A stretch of DNA of 64,000 nucleotides from Pseudomonas sp. JQ170C (GCF_035581345.1 NZ_CP141608.1:3874501-3938500), one strand, 5' to 3'; counted from the stretch's first letter, positions 29,969-40,050 are shown. Translations and numbers: made by a program. Notes: generated from the letters alone by a model not told the origin.

Positions 29969-30873
29969 GGCTGCAACTCGACCAGATAAGGGATCGAAGG
30001 TTGGGCGCCAGCGCGAGTGACCGACAGGGCCGCCGCGCGCTGGCCGAACGCGATGGCCTCGCCAGCCTCCATACCCCGCGCCAGGGCTGCGGCAAAGCCG
30101 CCGACAAAGGTATCGCCAGCGGCCGTGGTGTCCAGCGGCTGGACCACCGGTGCCGGAAAGTGGCGCATGCCCTGGGCATTGGCAAACAATGCGCCTTGGG
30201 CGCCGAGGGTGACAATCACGTTTTTCACCCCCAGATTGCGCAGATGGCTGGCCGCCACCTCGGCGCCGGTCAGGTCGATCACCGGCAGGCCGGTCAGGGC
30301 CTGGGCTTCACTCTCGTTGGGGATCAGGTAGTCGATAGCGTCGTACCAGTCCTGAGGCAAGGGGCCGGTACAGGGCGCCGGGTTGAGGATCACGGTCTTG
30401 CCCAGCGCGCGACCGCGCTCCAGGGTGTAGGCCACCGTCGCCGGCGGAACTTCCAGCTGGCAGATGATCACCTCGGCGCCTTGCAGCAACCCATCGAACG
30501 CCTGCACCGACTCAGGCAACAACTGGCCATTGCCGCCGGGAATGATGACGATGGAGTTCTGGCTACTGGCATCCACCACAATCAGCGCCAGGCCGCTGGA
30601 GACGCCGGCGCACACACCCACGCCCTGGCAGTCAATCCGTTCATCGAGCAAGGCCTGGCGCAGTTGCTGGCCGTAGGCATCGTCGCCCACCCTCCCGATC
30701 ATCGCCACCGGCGCCCCCAGGCGCGCCGCGGCCACGGCCTGGTTGGCGCCCTTGCCACCGGGTACGGTGGCGAAGGATTCGCCCGCCAGGGTCTCCCCCG
30801 CGCGCGGCAGCCGCTGGGCGCGGGCCACCAGGTCCATGTTCAGGCTACCGACCACCACTACCTTGGCTTGCAT
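29965..30873 (-). CDS. rbsK: Ribokinase
   Basis: 302 residues of the PfkB family. Sugar-binding [20 protein letters not shown] and [16 protein letters not shown] at the N-terminus; the anion hole/catalytic base motif [18 protein letters not shown] is near the C-terminus. It phosphorylates D-ribose with ATP. The start at ATG 30873 is chosen because the family begins here; upstream frame overlaps rbsR. Confidence 0.95.
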   Translation of the reverse strand: MQAKVVVVGSLNMDLVARAQRLPRAGETLAGESFATVPGGKGANQAVAAARLGAPVAMIGRVGDDAYGQQLRQALLDERIDCQGVGVCAGVSSGLALIVVDASSQNSIVIIPGGNGQLLPESVQAFDGLLQGAEVIICQLEVPPATVAYTLERGRALGKTVILNPAPCTGPLPQDWYDAIDYLIPNESEAQALTGLPVIDLTGAEVAASHLRNLGVKNVIVTLGAQGALFANAQGMRHFPAPVVQPLDTTAAGDTFVGGFAAALARGMEAGEAIAFGQRAAALSVTRAGAQPSIPYLVELQP

Positions 30874-30886
30874 GTTCGTGTTGCTC

Positions 30887-31909
30887 TCAGCGGTAATCAT
30901 TGAAAAGGTCCGGACGCGGCGCGGTGGACTCACGCAAAACGATCTTCGGCGCAACGATGCGCTGCTCTGGCGCACCGCGCAGGGGTTGGGCAATCCGTGA
31001 CAGCAGCAAAGCTGCTGCACTCTCGCCCAACTCGCGGATCGACTGCCCCACCGTCGTCAGCGCAGGAAACACATAGCGACTGAGCTGGATGTCGTCGAAA
31101 CCGATCACCGACAGCTCGCTCGGCACGCAGATGTTGCGCTCGGCGGCGGCGCGCAACACGCCGATGCCGATCATGTCATTGCCGGCAAATATCGCCGTCG
31201 GGCGCTCCCCTTCCAGCAACCGCGCCGCAGCGGCGTAGCCGCCAAGGCTGGTGAAGTCACTGCTGAGAATACGCTCTGGCGCCACCACAACCCCGGCTTC
31301 GGCCAGGGCACGCTCAAAGCCTGCGAGGCGCAACTGGGCAACGCTGGTGTTATCCGGGCCGCCAATACAGGCGATATCGCGATGCCCCAGGTCCAGCAGG
31401 TGACGGGTGGCAAGGTAGGCGCCCTGCTCATGGTCGATACGCACGATGTCGGCCTCGACCCCCTCCAGCGCACGATCGACGATCACCATCGGTGTACGCA
31501 CGGCGGCCAGACTGTCGAGCAGGTCGCTGTCTTCACCCACCGAGGCAACAATCAGGCCGTCGATGCGCTTTTCCAGCAGCACGCGCAAGTAGCTGCGCTG
31601 CTTTTGCGGGTTATCGTCGGAGTTGCACAGGATCACGCAGTAGCCCTTGCGCTCGCAGCCGTCCTCGATGCCCCGGGCCAGCTCGGCGAAATACGGGTTG
31701 ACACTGTTGGGCACCAGCAAACCGATGGTGGCCGTGCTGCGCGCCTTGAGCGAGCGCGCCACGGCGCTGGGCACGTAGTCGAGTTCAGCAATGGCGGCCT
31801 CCACTTTCAGGCGCACCTGCTCGCTGACCGGTCGGGTCTTGTTCAGTACATGGGACACGGTGGTGTAGGAAATCCCCGCCAGTGCCGCGACATCTTTGAT
31901 CGTTGCCAT
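30887..31909 (-). CDS. rbsR: LacI-family ribose operon repressor
   Basis: 340 residues. LacI helix-turn-helix and hinge: MATIKDVAALAGISYTTVSH, NKTRPVS, VPSAVARSLK. The periplasmic-binding-protein-like core should bind ribose or a phosphate ester. It is embedded in the operon between rbsC and rbsK. The palindrome CGCAAACGTTTGCG upstream of rbsB (35491-35504) is its likely operator. Confidence 0.93.
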   Translation of the reverse strand: MATIKDVAALAGISYTTVSHVLNKTRPVSEQVRLKVEAAIAELDYVPSAVARSLKARSTATIGLLVPNSVNPYFAELARGIEDGCERKGYCVILCNSDDNPQKQRSYLRVLLEKRIDGLIVASVGEDSDLLDSLAAVRTPMVIVDRALEGVEADIVRIDHEQGAYLATRHLLDLGHRDIACIGGPDNTSVAQLRLAGFERALAEAGVVVAPERILSSDFTSLGGYAAAARLLEGERPTAIFAGNDMIGIGVLRAAAERNICVPSELSVIGFDDIQLSRYVFPALTTVGQSIRELGESAAALLLSRIAQPLRGAPEQRIVAPKIVLRESTAPRPDLFNDYR

Positions 31910-31912
31910 TGT

Positions 31913-32905
31913 TCAGTTCCGCCGGCTTGCACGCCGGCTACGGTAGGTGTCGAGGACCACGGCGATCACGATGACCGCCCCGGTGATAATGCGTTTAGTG
32001 GGTTCCGAGGCGCCGATCTGCGCCAAGCCTGCGGCCAGCACCGAAATAATCAGCACGCCAAAAAAGGTGCTGATGACCGAGCCGCGCCCGCCCATCAGGC
32101 TGGTACCGCCGATGACCACGGCGGCAATGACCTGCAGCTCAAGGCCTGAGCCGGCGTTGGGGTCGGCCGCCTCCAGGCGGGAAATCTGGAACAGCGCCGC
32201 GAGCCCGGCGAGCAACCCCATCAACGAGAACACCAGGACCTTGTAAGGGCGCGGGTCGATACCCGCCAGGCGCACGGCCTCCTCGTTGGTACCGATGCCG
32301 ATCAGGTAGCGGCCGAACACGGTGCGGGTCAGCACAAACTGGGCGAGAACAATGACCAGCAGGGCGATGATGAATGACGGCGACACGCCGAATGCCAGCG
32401 GGTTCGAGAGCCAGGCAAAAGCATCGCCGATATAGGCGGTGCGCGAGTCGGTCAGTTGATACGCCAGGCCCCGCGCCATTTCCAGCACGCCCAGCGAAAC
32501 GATGAACGACGGAATCCGCCAGGCCACGGTAATTGCGCCGGTGACGCTTCCGGCCAGCGCCGCCACGCCCATCCCCAGCAAGGCCGCCGGCAACACGCTC
32601 CAGCCCCAGCCCAGTATCGCCACGCTGACCGCCGACGCCGCCAGGGCGAGCACCGAACCCACCGACAAGTCGATGCCACCGATGATCAGGACGAAGGTCA
32701 TGCCCACCGCCAGCACCATCAGGTCGGGGATCTGGTTGGCCAAGGTGCTGAAGGTGCCATAGGACAGAAAGTGATCGCTGAGCAGCGAGAACAGCACAAT
32801 CATCGCCAGCAATGCGCCAGCCAGGCCCAGGTAGGTACCCAGGCCGTAATAGGTGCCACCACGCTTGGCGCGGGGGGCGGTGGTGTCCGGTACAGTGGTT
32901 TTCAT
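31913..32905 (-). CDS. rbsC: Ribose ABC transporter permease
   Basis: 330-residue membrane protein with 8-10 hydrophobic segments and the permease signatures GGIDLSVGSVLALAA and NEEAVRLAGIDPR of the RbsC/XylH family. It forms the channel for RbsA/RbsB. It overlaps the rbsA stop by 4 bp (ATGA). Confidence 0.95.
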   Translation of the reverse strand: MKTTVPDTTAPRAKRGGTYYGLGTYLGLAGALLAMIVLFSLLSDHFLSYGTFSTLANQIPDLMVLAVGMTFVLIIGGIDLSVGSVLALAASAVSVAILGWGWSVLPAALLGMGVAALAGSVTGAITVAWRIPSFIVSLGVLEMARGLAYQLTDSRTAYIGDAFAWLSNPLAFGVSPSFIIALLVIVLAQFVLTRTVFGRYLIGIGTNEEAVRLAGIDPRPYKVLVFSLMGLLAGLAALFQISRLEAADPNAGSGLELQVIAAVVIGGTSLMGGRGSVISTFFGVLIISVLAAGLAQIGASEPTKRIITGAVIVIAVVLDTYRSRRASRRN

Positions 32906-34452
32906 GGGGCTGTCCTGGCTGCCGCATCGTGCAGCAGCGCATCACGTTTTTGATAGCCGGCGAAGGCCGCGGCCAATAGTTGGTCCTGGGTCCAGTGCTC
33001 GCGCTCGAAGGTGTCGATCAGGCGCCCGGCGCTGAGCACGGCAATACGGTCGCAGATCAGCATCAGCTCGCGCAGGTCGCTGGAAACCACCACCAGCGCC
33101 TTGCCCTGGCGCGCCAGTTCGGCGAGCAGGCCGTAGATATCGAATTTGGCGCCGACATCAATGCCGCGGGTCGGCTCATCAAACAGCACCACACTGCAGT
33201 CGCGCTCGAGCCAACGGCCGATGACCACCTTTTGCTGATTGCCACCGGACAGCTCGCCCACCGCCTGGTCCGGGCTGGAACTACGAATGCGCATGGCGCT
33301 GATCTGCCGCTGGGCAAGCGCTCGCTCGGCGGCGCCGTCAAGCACCCCGGCGCGGGAAATTGCCGGCAGGTTGCCCAGGGCGATATTGGCGCTGATCGAC
33401 TGCGACAACAGCAACCCCTCCCCCTTGCGGTCTTCGGTGATCAAGGCGATGCCTTCACGCACGGCCGCCGCCGGCGAGTGGATCTGTACCGCGCGCAGCG
33501 GACTGCCCAGTTCGATACTGCCGCTGTCGGCTCCGTCGGCACCATAGATCAAGCGGAGTAATTCGGTGCGCCCGGCGCCGATCAGTCCCGAGATGCCAAA
33601 AATCTCGCCGCTGCGCACTTCAAAGGACACGTCACGAACCTTGTCGGCCCGACTCAGGCCATTGACCTTGAGAAGAGGCGCGCCAATCTGACGCTGCCCC
33701 AGATCGATATGCTCGGCCAGCTCGCGCCCCACCATCAGATTGACCAGCTGCGCGCTGCTGTAGCGATCCATCGGCTCGACACACACCAATTTGCCGTCGC
33801 GCAGCACGGCAATTCGCTGGGCGATGCGCTTGAGCTCTTCAAGACGGTGCGAGATGTAGACGATGGCCACACCGCGCTGCTGCAGGCGTTCGATCTGGGT
33901 GAACAGCAACTCGACTTCCCGCGCCGTGAGCATGGCTGTCGGCTCGTCGAAGATCAGCACACGGCAGTCGCCGACCAGGTTGCGGGCAATTTCCACCATC
34001 TGCTGATGACCAATCCCCAGCTCGCCCACCGGCGTGTCCGGGTCGATGGCCTCCAGGCCAACCTGAGCCATGGCTTCCTGGGCCATTTGGCGCAGGCGCC
34101 TGCGATTGATCCAGCCAGCGCGACTGGGCAGGTTGTCGAGAAACAGGTTCTCGGCCACGGTCAGGGTCGGCAGCAAATTGAGTTCCTGCATGACCATGCG
34201 CACGCCGGCACGCTCGGCGGCAGCACGACTGCCCGGCTGGTACGCCTGCCCCTGATACTGCATGTGCCCGGTGGTGGGCACTTCAAGGCCGCCGATGATC
34301 TTGGAAAGCGTGCTCTTGCCCGCCCCGTTCTCGCCGGTGAGCGCCAGCACCTCGCCGCGATACAGGCTCAAGTCGATATCGCCCAGCACGGGCTGGGCGT
34401 AGGTCTTGCCGATGGCGCTGACTGAAAGTACAACATCCGCCGTCGCTGACAT
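32902..34452 (-). CDS. rbsA: Ribose ABC transporter ATP-binding protein (dual ATPase)
   Basis: 516 residues with two ABC domains. First domain: Walker A GENGAGKST, signature LGIGHQQMVEIARNL, Walker B VLIFDEPTA. Second domain: GLIGAGRTEL (degenerate Walker A, as in RbsA), signature LSGGNQQKVVIGRWL, Walker B VVLFDEPTRGIDVGAK. It powers ribose uptake at the inner membrane. It lies 47 bp after rbsB. Confidence 0.95.
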   Translation of the reverse strand: MSATADVVLSVSAIGKTYAQPVLGDIDLSLYRGEVLALTGENGAGKSTLSKIIGGLEVPTTGHMQYQGQAYQPGSRAAAERAGVRMVMQELNLLPTLTVAENLFLDNLPSRAGWINRRRLRQMAQEAMAQVGLEAIDPDTPVGELGIGHQQMVEIARNLVGDCRVLIFDEPTAMLTAREVELLFTQIERLQQRGVAIVYISHRLEELKRIAQRIAVLRDGKLVCVEPMDRYSSAQLVNLMVGRELAEHIDLGQRQIGAPLLKVNGLSRADKVRDVSFEVRSGEIFGISGLIGAGRTELLRLIYGADGADSGSIELGSPLRAVQIHSPAAAVREGIALITEDRKGEGLLLSQSISANIALGNLPAISRAGVLDGAAERALAQRQISAMRIRSSSPDQAVGELSGGNQQKVVIGRWLERDCSVVLFDEPTRGIDVGAKFDIYGLLAELARQGKALVVVSSDLRELMLICDRIAVLSAGRLIDTFEREHWTQDQLLAAAFAGYQKRDALLHDAAARTAP

Positions 34453-34499
34453 TGCCGATTCTCCTGGCGCCGACCCTGGGGCAGGCGCACATTGTGCGA

Positions 34500-35456
34500 C
34501 TACGGTTGGGTGATCAGTTCGACCGGGGTCTGGATGACGTTGTCGGCATCCACTTCAGGCTTTTCGCCCTTGAGCATCTTCAGCGCCGCCTCAATGCCGA
34601 ACACCGCCTGCTTGGCGGCGTACTGATCGGCCGTGGCGAGTACGCGACCGTCCTTGAGCATCGGCTTGATCGCGTTGATGTTGTCGTAGCCGACCACCTG
34701 CACCTGGCCGGCCTTGCCCGCCGCCCGCACTGCCGACACCGCCCCCAGGGCCATGCTGTCGTTACCGGCCAGCAGCGCCTTGATATCCGGGTGCGCATTG
34801 AGCATCGAGGCGGCCACCGCGTTGCCCTTGGCAATTTCCCAGTCACCCGACTGCACCGAAACCACCTTCATCTGCGCCGCCTCCATTGCCTCCTTGAAGC
34901 CTGCGGTGCGCTGCTGGGCGTTGGTGGTGGTGGAAACGCCCTCGATGATGCCGACCTGGTCACCGGCCTTGAGTTTCTCCTTGGCCAGGTACTCTCCCAC
35001 CAGGCGTGCGCCTTTGCGGTTATCGGGGCCTACGAAGGGCACACTGAGGTGTTTGCTCTTGAGCACCTCGGGGTCCAGACGGTTGTCGATGTTGATCACT
35101 GTGATGCCGGCATCCATGGCCTTTTTCACCACCGGCACCAGGGCCTTGGAGTCGGCGGGCGCAATGACCAGCGCATTGACTCCGGACACGATCATCTGCT
35201 CGACGATACGAATCTGGTTGCTTGAGTCAGTCTCGTCCTTGATGCCGTTGGAGATCAGCTCGAAGTCGGCGGCGTGGGCTTTCTGGTAGGCCTTGGCGCC
35301 GTCTTCCATGGTCAGGAAGAACTCGTTGGCGAGCGATTTCATCACCAGCGCAACCTTGGGTTTTTCATCGGCCAGGGCCTGAGACAACGGGGCAGCGAGG
35401 GAAAGGGTAGAAAGTACGGCGACAGCCAGCAGGCGCCCTGGGAACGGCAGCTTCAT
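34500..35456 (-). CDS. rbsB: Periplasmic ribose-binding protein
   Basis: 318 residues; signal peptide MKLPFPGRLLAVAVLSTLSL...ALA, then the sugar-binding fold: PKVALVMKSLANEFFLTMED, IAPADSKALVPVVKKAMDAG, VPFVGPDNRKGARL and LAGNDSMALGAVSAV. ATG 35456 follows CCGGAG. First gene of the operon rbsB-A-C-R-K-D-nucleoside hydrolase, just downstream of the operator palindrome. Confidence 0.94.
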   Translation of the reverse strand: MKLPFPGRLLAVAVLSTLSLAAPLSQALADEKPKVALVMKSLANEFFLTMEDGAKAYQKAHAADFELISNGIKDETDSSNQIRIVEQMIVSGVNALVIAPADSKALVPVVKKAMDAGITVINIDNRLDPEVLKSKHLSVPFVGPDNRKGARLVGEYLAKEKLKAGDQVGIIEGVSTTTNAQQRTAGFKEAMEAAQMKVVSVQSGDWEIAKGNAVAASMLNAHPDIKALLAGNDSMALGAVSAVRAAGKAGQVQVVGYDNINAIKPMLKDGRVLATADQYAAKQAVFGIEAALKMLKGEKPEVDADNVIQTPVELITQP

Positions 35457-35490
35457 GGGTTTACTCCGGATCTTATGATTTTTATCGGGT

Positions 35491-35504
35491 CGCAAACGTT
35501 TGCG
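35491..35504 (-). promoter_or_regulatory. RbsR operator
   Basis: Perfect 14-bp palindrome CGCAAACGTTTGCG with the central CG of LacI/GalR-family operators, 35 bp upstream of the rbsB start. Confidence 0.8.
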
Positions 35505-35623
35505 TTAGCTCACTATGGAAATGTAACCAAACTTTGTCAAATCCGCTGCCGGAGACCGTCTGGATAGCGCGCGTAGGAATTATCGTTCAAACAACCGTAA
35601 AACCGAACACTCCTTGCGGGCAA

Positions 35624-35641
35624 TATTCGGAATTCCGAATA
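35624..35641. promoter_or_regulatory. 18-bp perfect palindrome upstream of asparaginase
   Basis: TATTCGGAATTCCGAATA is a perfect palindrome between rbsB and the plus-strand asparaginase gene, 150 bp before its ATG. It is distinct from the RbsR site and probably binds a dimeric regulator of the asparaginase gene. Nothing else is evident in 35505-35791 beyond AT-rich promoter-like sequence. Confidence 0.5.
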
Positions 35642-35779
35642 CCCAGCGCTTTCAACAACCTCCGTGACGCAACATAAATTCCTTTAAAAACAATGTGTTA
35701 CACATGAAAACAGACAAACGGTCGAGCTGGTACGCTTTCTGCTCCCTCCCAGGGGTTACACAGCTAACGCCACCAATAA

Positions 35780-36880
<1,101 letters not shown>

Positions 36881-37027
36881 GTGAATTGCGCTGGCTTACC
36901 GTGCCGGTAGGCCAGCGCCCCTCCCTGCCCTGGCAAAAGCCTTCAGCGAACCGCAGCAAAATCCGCGGTTCGCCTCCAATGCGTTCTTTCACTGACGAGC
37001 AGTTGCGAAAATTCCTACAGTAAAATA

Positions 37028-37043
37028 CTGTATGCGCATACAG
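37028..37043 (+). promoter_or_regulatory. LexA (SOS) box
   Basis: CTGTATGCGCATACAG is a perfect palindrome matching CTG-N10-CAG, 18 bp before the GTG of the DUF1654 gene. It overlaps an upstream in-frame ATG (37032), which argues that this ATG is not the true start. Confidence 0.85.
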
Positions 37044-37061
37044 CTAAATAAGGAACGCTTC

Positions 37062-37301
37062 GTGGCCACCACCTCCGCACCTGCCAGCAGTTACGAACAA
37101 CTGGGCATCCGCATCCAGAAAATCATCAACTCGCCCACTGCACAAAAAGCCCGGGCCGCCCTGATCTTCCGCCTGGAGCATGAGTCGCCCGATGACTGGG
37201 CTACGCTGCTCGAAGAAATCGCCGAAAACGACAACGTCACCCTCGCCTATCGCGACGACGGTGGCGTGCAGATTTTCTGGGTTGTGCCCAAGGAAGATTG
37301 A
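37062..37301 (+). CDS. DUF1654 protein, SOS-controlled
   Basis: 79 residues from GTG 37062, which has AAGGAA 6 bp upstream. SYEQLGIRIQKIINSPTAQK, ALIFRLEHESPDDWATLLEEI and the end DDGGVQIFWVVP match the DUF1654 family found in Pseudomonas chromosomes and phages. Cytoplasmic; function unknown. The LexA box just upstream and the abutting endonuclease I gene place the pair in the DNA-damage regulon (inference from the box). Confidence 0.85.
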   Translation: MATTSAPASSYEQLGIRIQKIINSPTAQKARAALIFRLEHESPDDWATLLEEIAENDNVTLAYRDDGGVQIFWVVPKED

Positions 37302-37307
37302 TTGCGC

Positions 37308-38000
37308 ATGAGAGTTTCGTTTTTTGCAGTCGCTTGCCTGCTGTTGAGTATCACCACCGCCCATGCCGACGCACCGCGCACCTTCAGCGAAGCCAAGAAG
37401 GTTGCCTGGCGCCTGTATGCGCCGCAGTCCACCGAGTTCTACTGCGGCTGCAAGTACAACGGCAACAAGGTCGACCTCGCAGCCTGCGGTTATGTACCCC
37501 GCAAGAACGCCAACCGCGCCTCTCGCATCGAGTGGGAGCACATCGTCCCCGCCTGGCAGATCGGCCACCAACGCCAATGCTGGCAGGACGGCGGGCGCAA
37601 GAACTGTGCGCGTAACGACAAGGTGTTCCAGCGCGCCGAAGCCGACCTGCACAACCTGGTGCCAAGCATCGGCGAGGTGAACGGGGATCGCAGCAACTTC
37701 AGCTTCGGCTGGCTGCCCGAGCAGCGCGGGCAATACGGTTCGTGCCTGACCCAGGTGGACTTCAAGGCCAAGAAGGTCATGCCACGCCCGTCGATTCGCG
37801 GGATGATCGCACGCACCTACTTTTATATGAGCAAGCAGTACAACCTGAAACTGTCCAAGCAGGACCGCCAGCTGTACGAGGCCTGGAACAGGACCTACCC
37901 GCCGCAAGCCTGGGAACGCCAGCGCAATCAGCGGGTAGCCTGTGTGATGGGCCGGGGGAATGACTTTGTCGGCCCGGTGAACCTCAGCGCGTGCGGCTGA
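37308..38000 (+). CDS. endA: Endonuclease I, exported
   Basis: 230 residues. Signal peptide MRVSFFAVACLLLSITTAHA. The nuclease core has RIEWEHIVPAW (catalytic His, beta-beta-alpha metal fold), AEADLHNLVPSIGEVNGDRS (metal-binding Asn) and paired cysteines (YCGCKYNG, ACGY). It cuts double-stranded DNA in the periplasm or outside. It starts 6 bp after the DUF1654 stop; an alternative TTG at 37302 adds two residues. Co-transcribed from the LexA-box promoter. Confidence 0.92.
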   Translation: MRVSFFAVACLLLSITTAHADAPRTFSEAKKVAWRLYAPQSTEFYCGCKYNGNKVDLAACGYVPRKNANRASRIEWEHIVPAWQIGHQRQCWQDGGRKNCARNDKVFQRAEADLHNLVPSIGEVNGDRSNFSFGWLPEQRGQYGSCLTQVDFKAKKVMPRPSIRGMIARTYFYMSKQYNLKLSKQDRQLYEAWNRTYPPQAWERQRNQRVACVMGRGNDFVGPVNLSACG

Positions 38001-38003
38001 GGT

Positions 38004-38429
38004 TCAGGCCAGTGCCTGCAGGTAAGCGCTGGCCTGCTGGTAACGGGCCAGGCGCGCCATGTCTTCAGGGCCGGGAATGGCGATACGCGACAGGTCACTG
38101 TTGTCGGCAAGGTCTGCCAGCTTGACCACCCGCGCCAGCGGGTCACCACCCAGGCGGATGACGAAGGCCTCGTAGCTTTCGTTATCGCGCCGACTCAGCG
38201 CCTGCACCGCCGCCAGGATCTTCAGAGCAAAACCTTCCCGGGCAAGGTCCGACAAGGTCATGGGTGAATCCTCGAGCACATCGTGCAACACCGCGACGAT
38301 GCGCTGCTCTGCGGTCGACACCCTCAACATCACCCGCAATGGGTGCAGAATATATGCAGCGCCGCCCTTGTCGTGCTGCCCCTCGTGCGCCTTTGCCGCT
38401 ACCGCAATGGCCCGTTCCAACGTCGACAT
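38004..38429 (-). CDS. HD-domain protein (MESH1/SpoT-hydrolase-like)
   Basis: 141 residues; ATG 38429 follows GGGAGG. AIAVAAKAHEGQHDKGGAAY with ILHPLRVM gives the first His, VAVLHDVLEDSP the HD pair with following Glu-Asp, and VVKLADLADNSD the last Asp-Asn, as in ppGpp hydrolases of the SAH/MESH1 type. It may hydrolyse (p)ppGpp or a related nucleotide (family inference). It overlaps or abuts the GNAT gene on the same strand. Confidence 0.85.
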   Translation of the reverse strand: MSTLERAIAVAAKAHEGQHDKGGAAYILHPLRVMLRVSTAEQRIVAVLHDVLEDSPMTLSDLAREGFALKILAAVQALSRRDNESYEAFVIRLGGDPLARVVKLADLADNSDLSRIAIPGPEDMARLARYQQASAYLQALA

Positions 38430-38443
38430 AAGGCCCCTCCCGC

Positions 38444-38959
38444 TCAACGCCCGCGCCGCTTAAGGCGCGCCATGCTGTAGACATCGGTCAACACGCCGTC
38501 ACGCAAAGCATAGTCAAGCAATTGTCCTTCGACATCAAAGCCATGGCGCTTGTACAAGGCCAGCGCCGGTTGATTGTCGGTGTACACCGTCAACTCCACG
38601 CGCTGCAACCCCATCCAGTTGTCGGCCACCTCAAGCACCGCCTGCAACAGCCGAGAACCTACGCCCTGCCCTTGCCAGGCGGGCGCCACAGCCATGCCGA
38701 TGCCACCGCTGTGACCAAGGCGCACGCGCGCATACTGTTCCAGCGAGCAGTTGCCGATCACTTCACCTTCATGCAGGGCCACCAGCGGCACCAGGCGTTC
38801 GTTCTCTGTGCCCAGTCGCTTGCGCCAGATTTCAGCTGACGGGTAAGGCAATTGCAGTACCTGGCGAGTGACTTGCGGATGACTGTACAGCGCGACCAAG
38901 CCCTGAACATGCTGTTCGGTGGCGCGCTGCAGGGTAATGGCGGGGGATGCTTCCTTCAT
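38444..38959 (-). CDS. GNAT-family N-acetyltransferase
   Basis: 171 residues. GNAT fold with IGMAVAPAWQGQGVGSRLLQ (acetyl-CoA pyrophosphate loop Q-G-x-G-x-G) at about 90-110 and a late ALALYKRHGFDVEG. The ATG at 38959 and a GTG just before it share AGGAG. It acetylates an amine, substrate unknown; resembles L-amino acid/PhnO-like enzymes. Confidence 0.87.
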   Translation of the reverse strand: MKEASPAITLQRATEQHVQGLVALYSHPQVTRQVLQLPYPSAEIWRKRLGTENERLVPLVALHEGEVIGNCSLEQYARVRLGHSGGIGMAVAPAWQGQGVGSRLLQAVLEVADNWMGLQRVELTVYTDNQPALALYKRHGFDVEGQLLDYALRDGVLTDVYSMARLKRRGR

Positions 38960-39012
38960 CACGGCTCTCCTTGCGTTGAGCCGTGAGTGTACGGGGCCGG
39001 GAAAGACGCTGG

Positions 39013-39582
39013 CTAGCGCGTCGCACCGTGCTGGATGATCACCGAGTCGGTACCCAGGCGCGTCATCACGTCGTCTTGCCGGGATTCGGCCTCGGCCTTG
39101 GTCGCGAACGGGCCGAGCAGCACCACCGGCTTGCCGTCACGGTAGGCGACTGAAGACGGGATCTGCTTCTCGATCAGGCGAGCGGTCATGTCGCTCAAGG
39201 CGCCCATGTTAGGGCCCTGGACGATCTCGACATCCCAGCCTTCAGGGGCTGGCTGGTCAGCCAGGGCGTCGGCACGGCGCTGCAGATCGGCACCGCCGCA
39301 GATTTCGCGAATGCGCAGATTGCTGCCCTTGTCGGCGAGAATAATCTCGTAGCCGTCGGTTTTCTTGATCGCCACATAGCTGCGGTACGGCAGGAACGTG
39401 CCGGTATCGTCTTTGGTACGAACCTGGCCACAGATGTCGCCCTGGGTGTCGGTCCGCACGTTGGCGAACTTGGCTGTCTTGGGGTTTGGCAGCTGTTCGG
39501 CAATCTGATTGTGTACGCCTTCGATTTCATTTTCACAGCCGGCCAGCGCCAGAACTGCCATTACCATCGCCACTTTGCGCAC
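39013..39582 (-). CDS. SPOR-domain lipoprotein
   Basis: 189 residues from GTG 39582, which has AGGAGA 8 bp upstream. The signal MRKVAMVMAVLALAGCENE contains lipobox LAGC. The middle domain (NPKTAKFANVRTDTQGDICG) resembles small exported domains. The C-term has a SPOR-like repeat (KPVVLLGPFATKAEAESRQD), which in other proteins binds denuded septal peptidoglycan. Likely an outer-membrane lipoprotein. Confidence 0.75.
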   Translation of the reverse strand: MRKVAMVMAVLALAGCENEIEGVHNQIAEQLPNPKTAKFANVRTDTQGDICGQVRTKDDTGTFLPYRSYVAIKKTDGYEIILADKGSNLRIREICGGADLQRRADALADQPAPEGWDVEIVQGPNMGALSDMTARLIEKQIPSSVAYRDGKPVVLLGPFATKAEAESRQDDVMTRLGTDSVIIQHGATR

Positions 39583-39700
39583 GCGTCTATCTCCTGAATT
39601 CAAGCGGCGGATTCTAGCATTTATGCTGTTTTCGTGTGGGCAGGAGCGCTGGCCGCGGCCGCCGGGTAGCGGCTGCAACATCCAGGAAACCGGAATGCAA

Positions 39701-39728
39701 AAAGGGCGATCCTTTCGGATCGCCCTTT
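39701..39728 (-). terminator. Terminator after tRNA-Val (copy 2)
   Basis: AAAGGGCGATCC / GGATCGCCCTTT perfect 12-bp stem with TTTC loop; a T-run follows on the minus strand (TTTTTG). Confidence 0.88.
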
Positions 39729-39739
39729 CTGTCGAGATT

Positions 39740-39816
39740 TGGTAGGCACAATTGGACTCGAACCAACGACCCCCACCATGTCAAGGTGGTGCTCTAACCA
39801 ACTGAGCTATGTGCCT
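39740..39816 (-). tRNA. tRNA-Val (GAC), copy 2
   Basis: 77 nt with CCA. Acceptor AGGCACA pairs with TGTGCCT. Anticodon loop TTGACAT contains GAC. T-arm GGTTCGAGTCC. Identical to the copy at 39974-40050. Confidence 0.96.
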
Positions 39817-39915
39817 GCTGTGGGGCGCATAATACGCAGGTATGTACCTGTCGTAAAGCGAAATTTCATAAAAAAATCAGCAGCTTTAGTCTTTCGGCCA
39901 AACCCGCCGAAAACA

Positions 39916-39945
39916 AAAAAGGCGACCCTTTCGGATCGCCTTTTT
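39916..39945 (-). terminator. Terminator between the tRNA-Val copies
   Basis: AAAAAAGGCGA...TCGCCTTTTT stem with the same TTTCGGATCGCC core as the hairpin at 39701, showing that tRNA and terminator were duplicated together. Confidence 0.85.
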
Positions 39946-39973
39946 GGTACCGCCAGCAGGGGCGGATTTGATT

Positions 39974-40050
39974 TGGTAGGCACAATTGGACTCGAACCAA
40001 CGACCCCCACCATGTCAAGGTGGTGCTCTAACCAACTGAGCTATGTGCCT
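39974..40050 (-). tRNA. tRNA-Val (GAC), copy 1
   Basis: 77 nt, identical to 39740-39816 in all arms and anticodon GAC; 157 bp upstream of it in transcript order. Confidence 0.96.

Noticed and set aside
39740..40050. Possible short CRISPR-like repeat pair
   Set aside because: The repeated unit is the two tRNA-Val genes with terminators, not an array.
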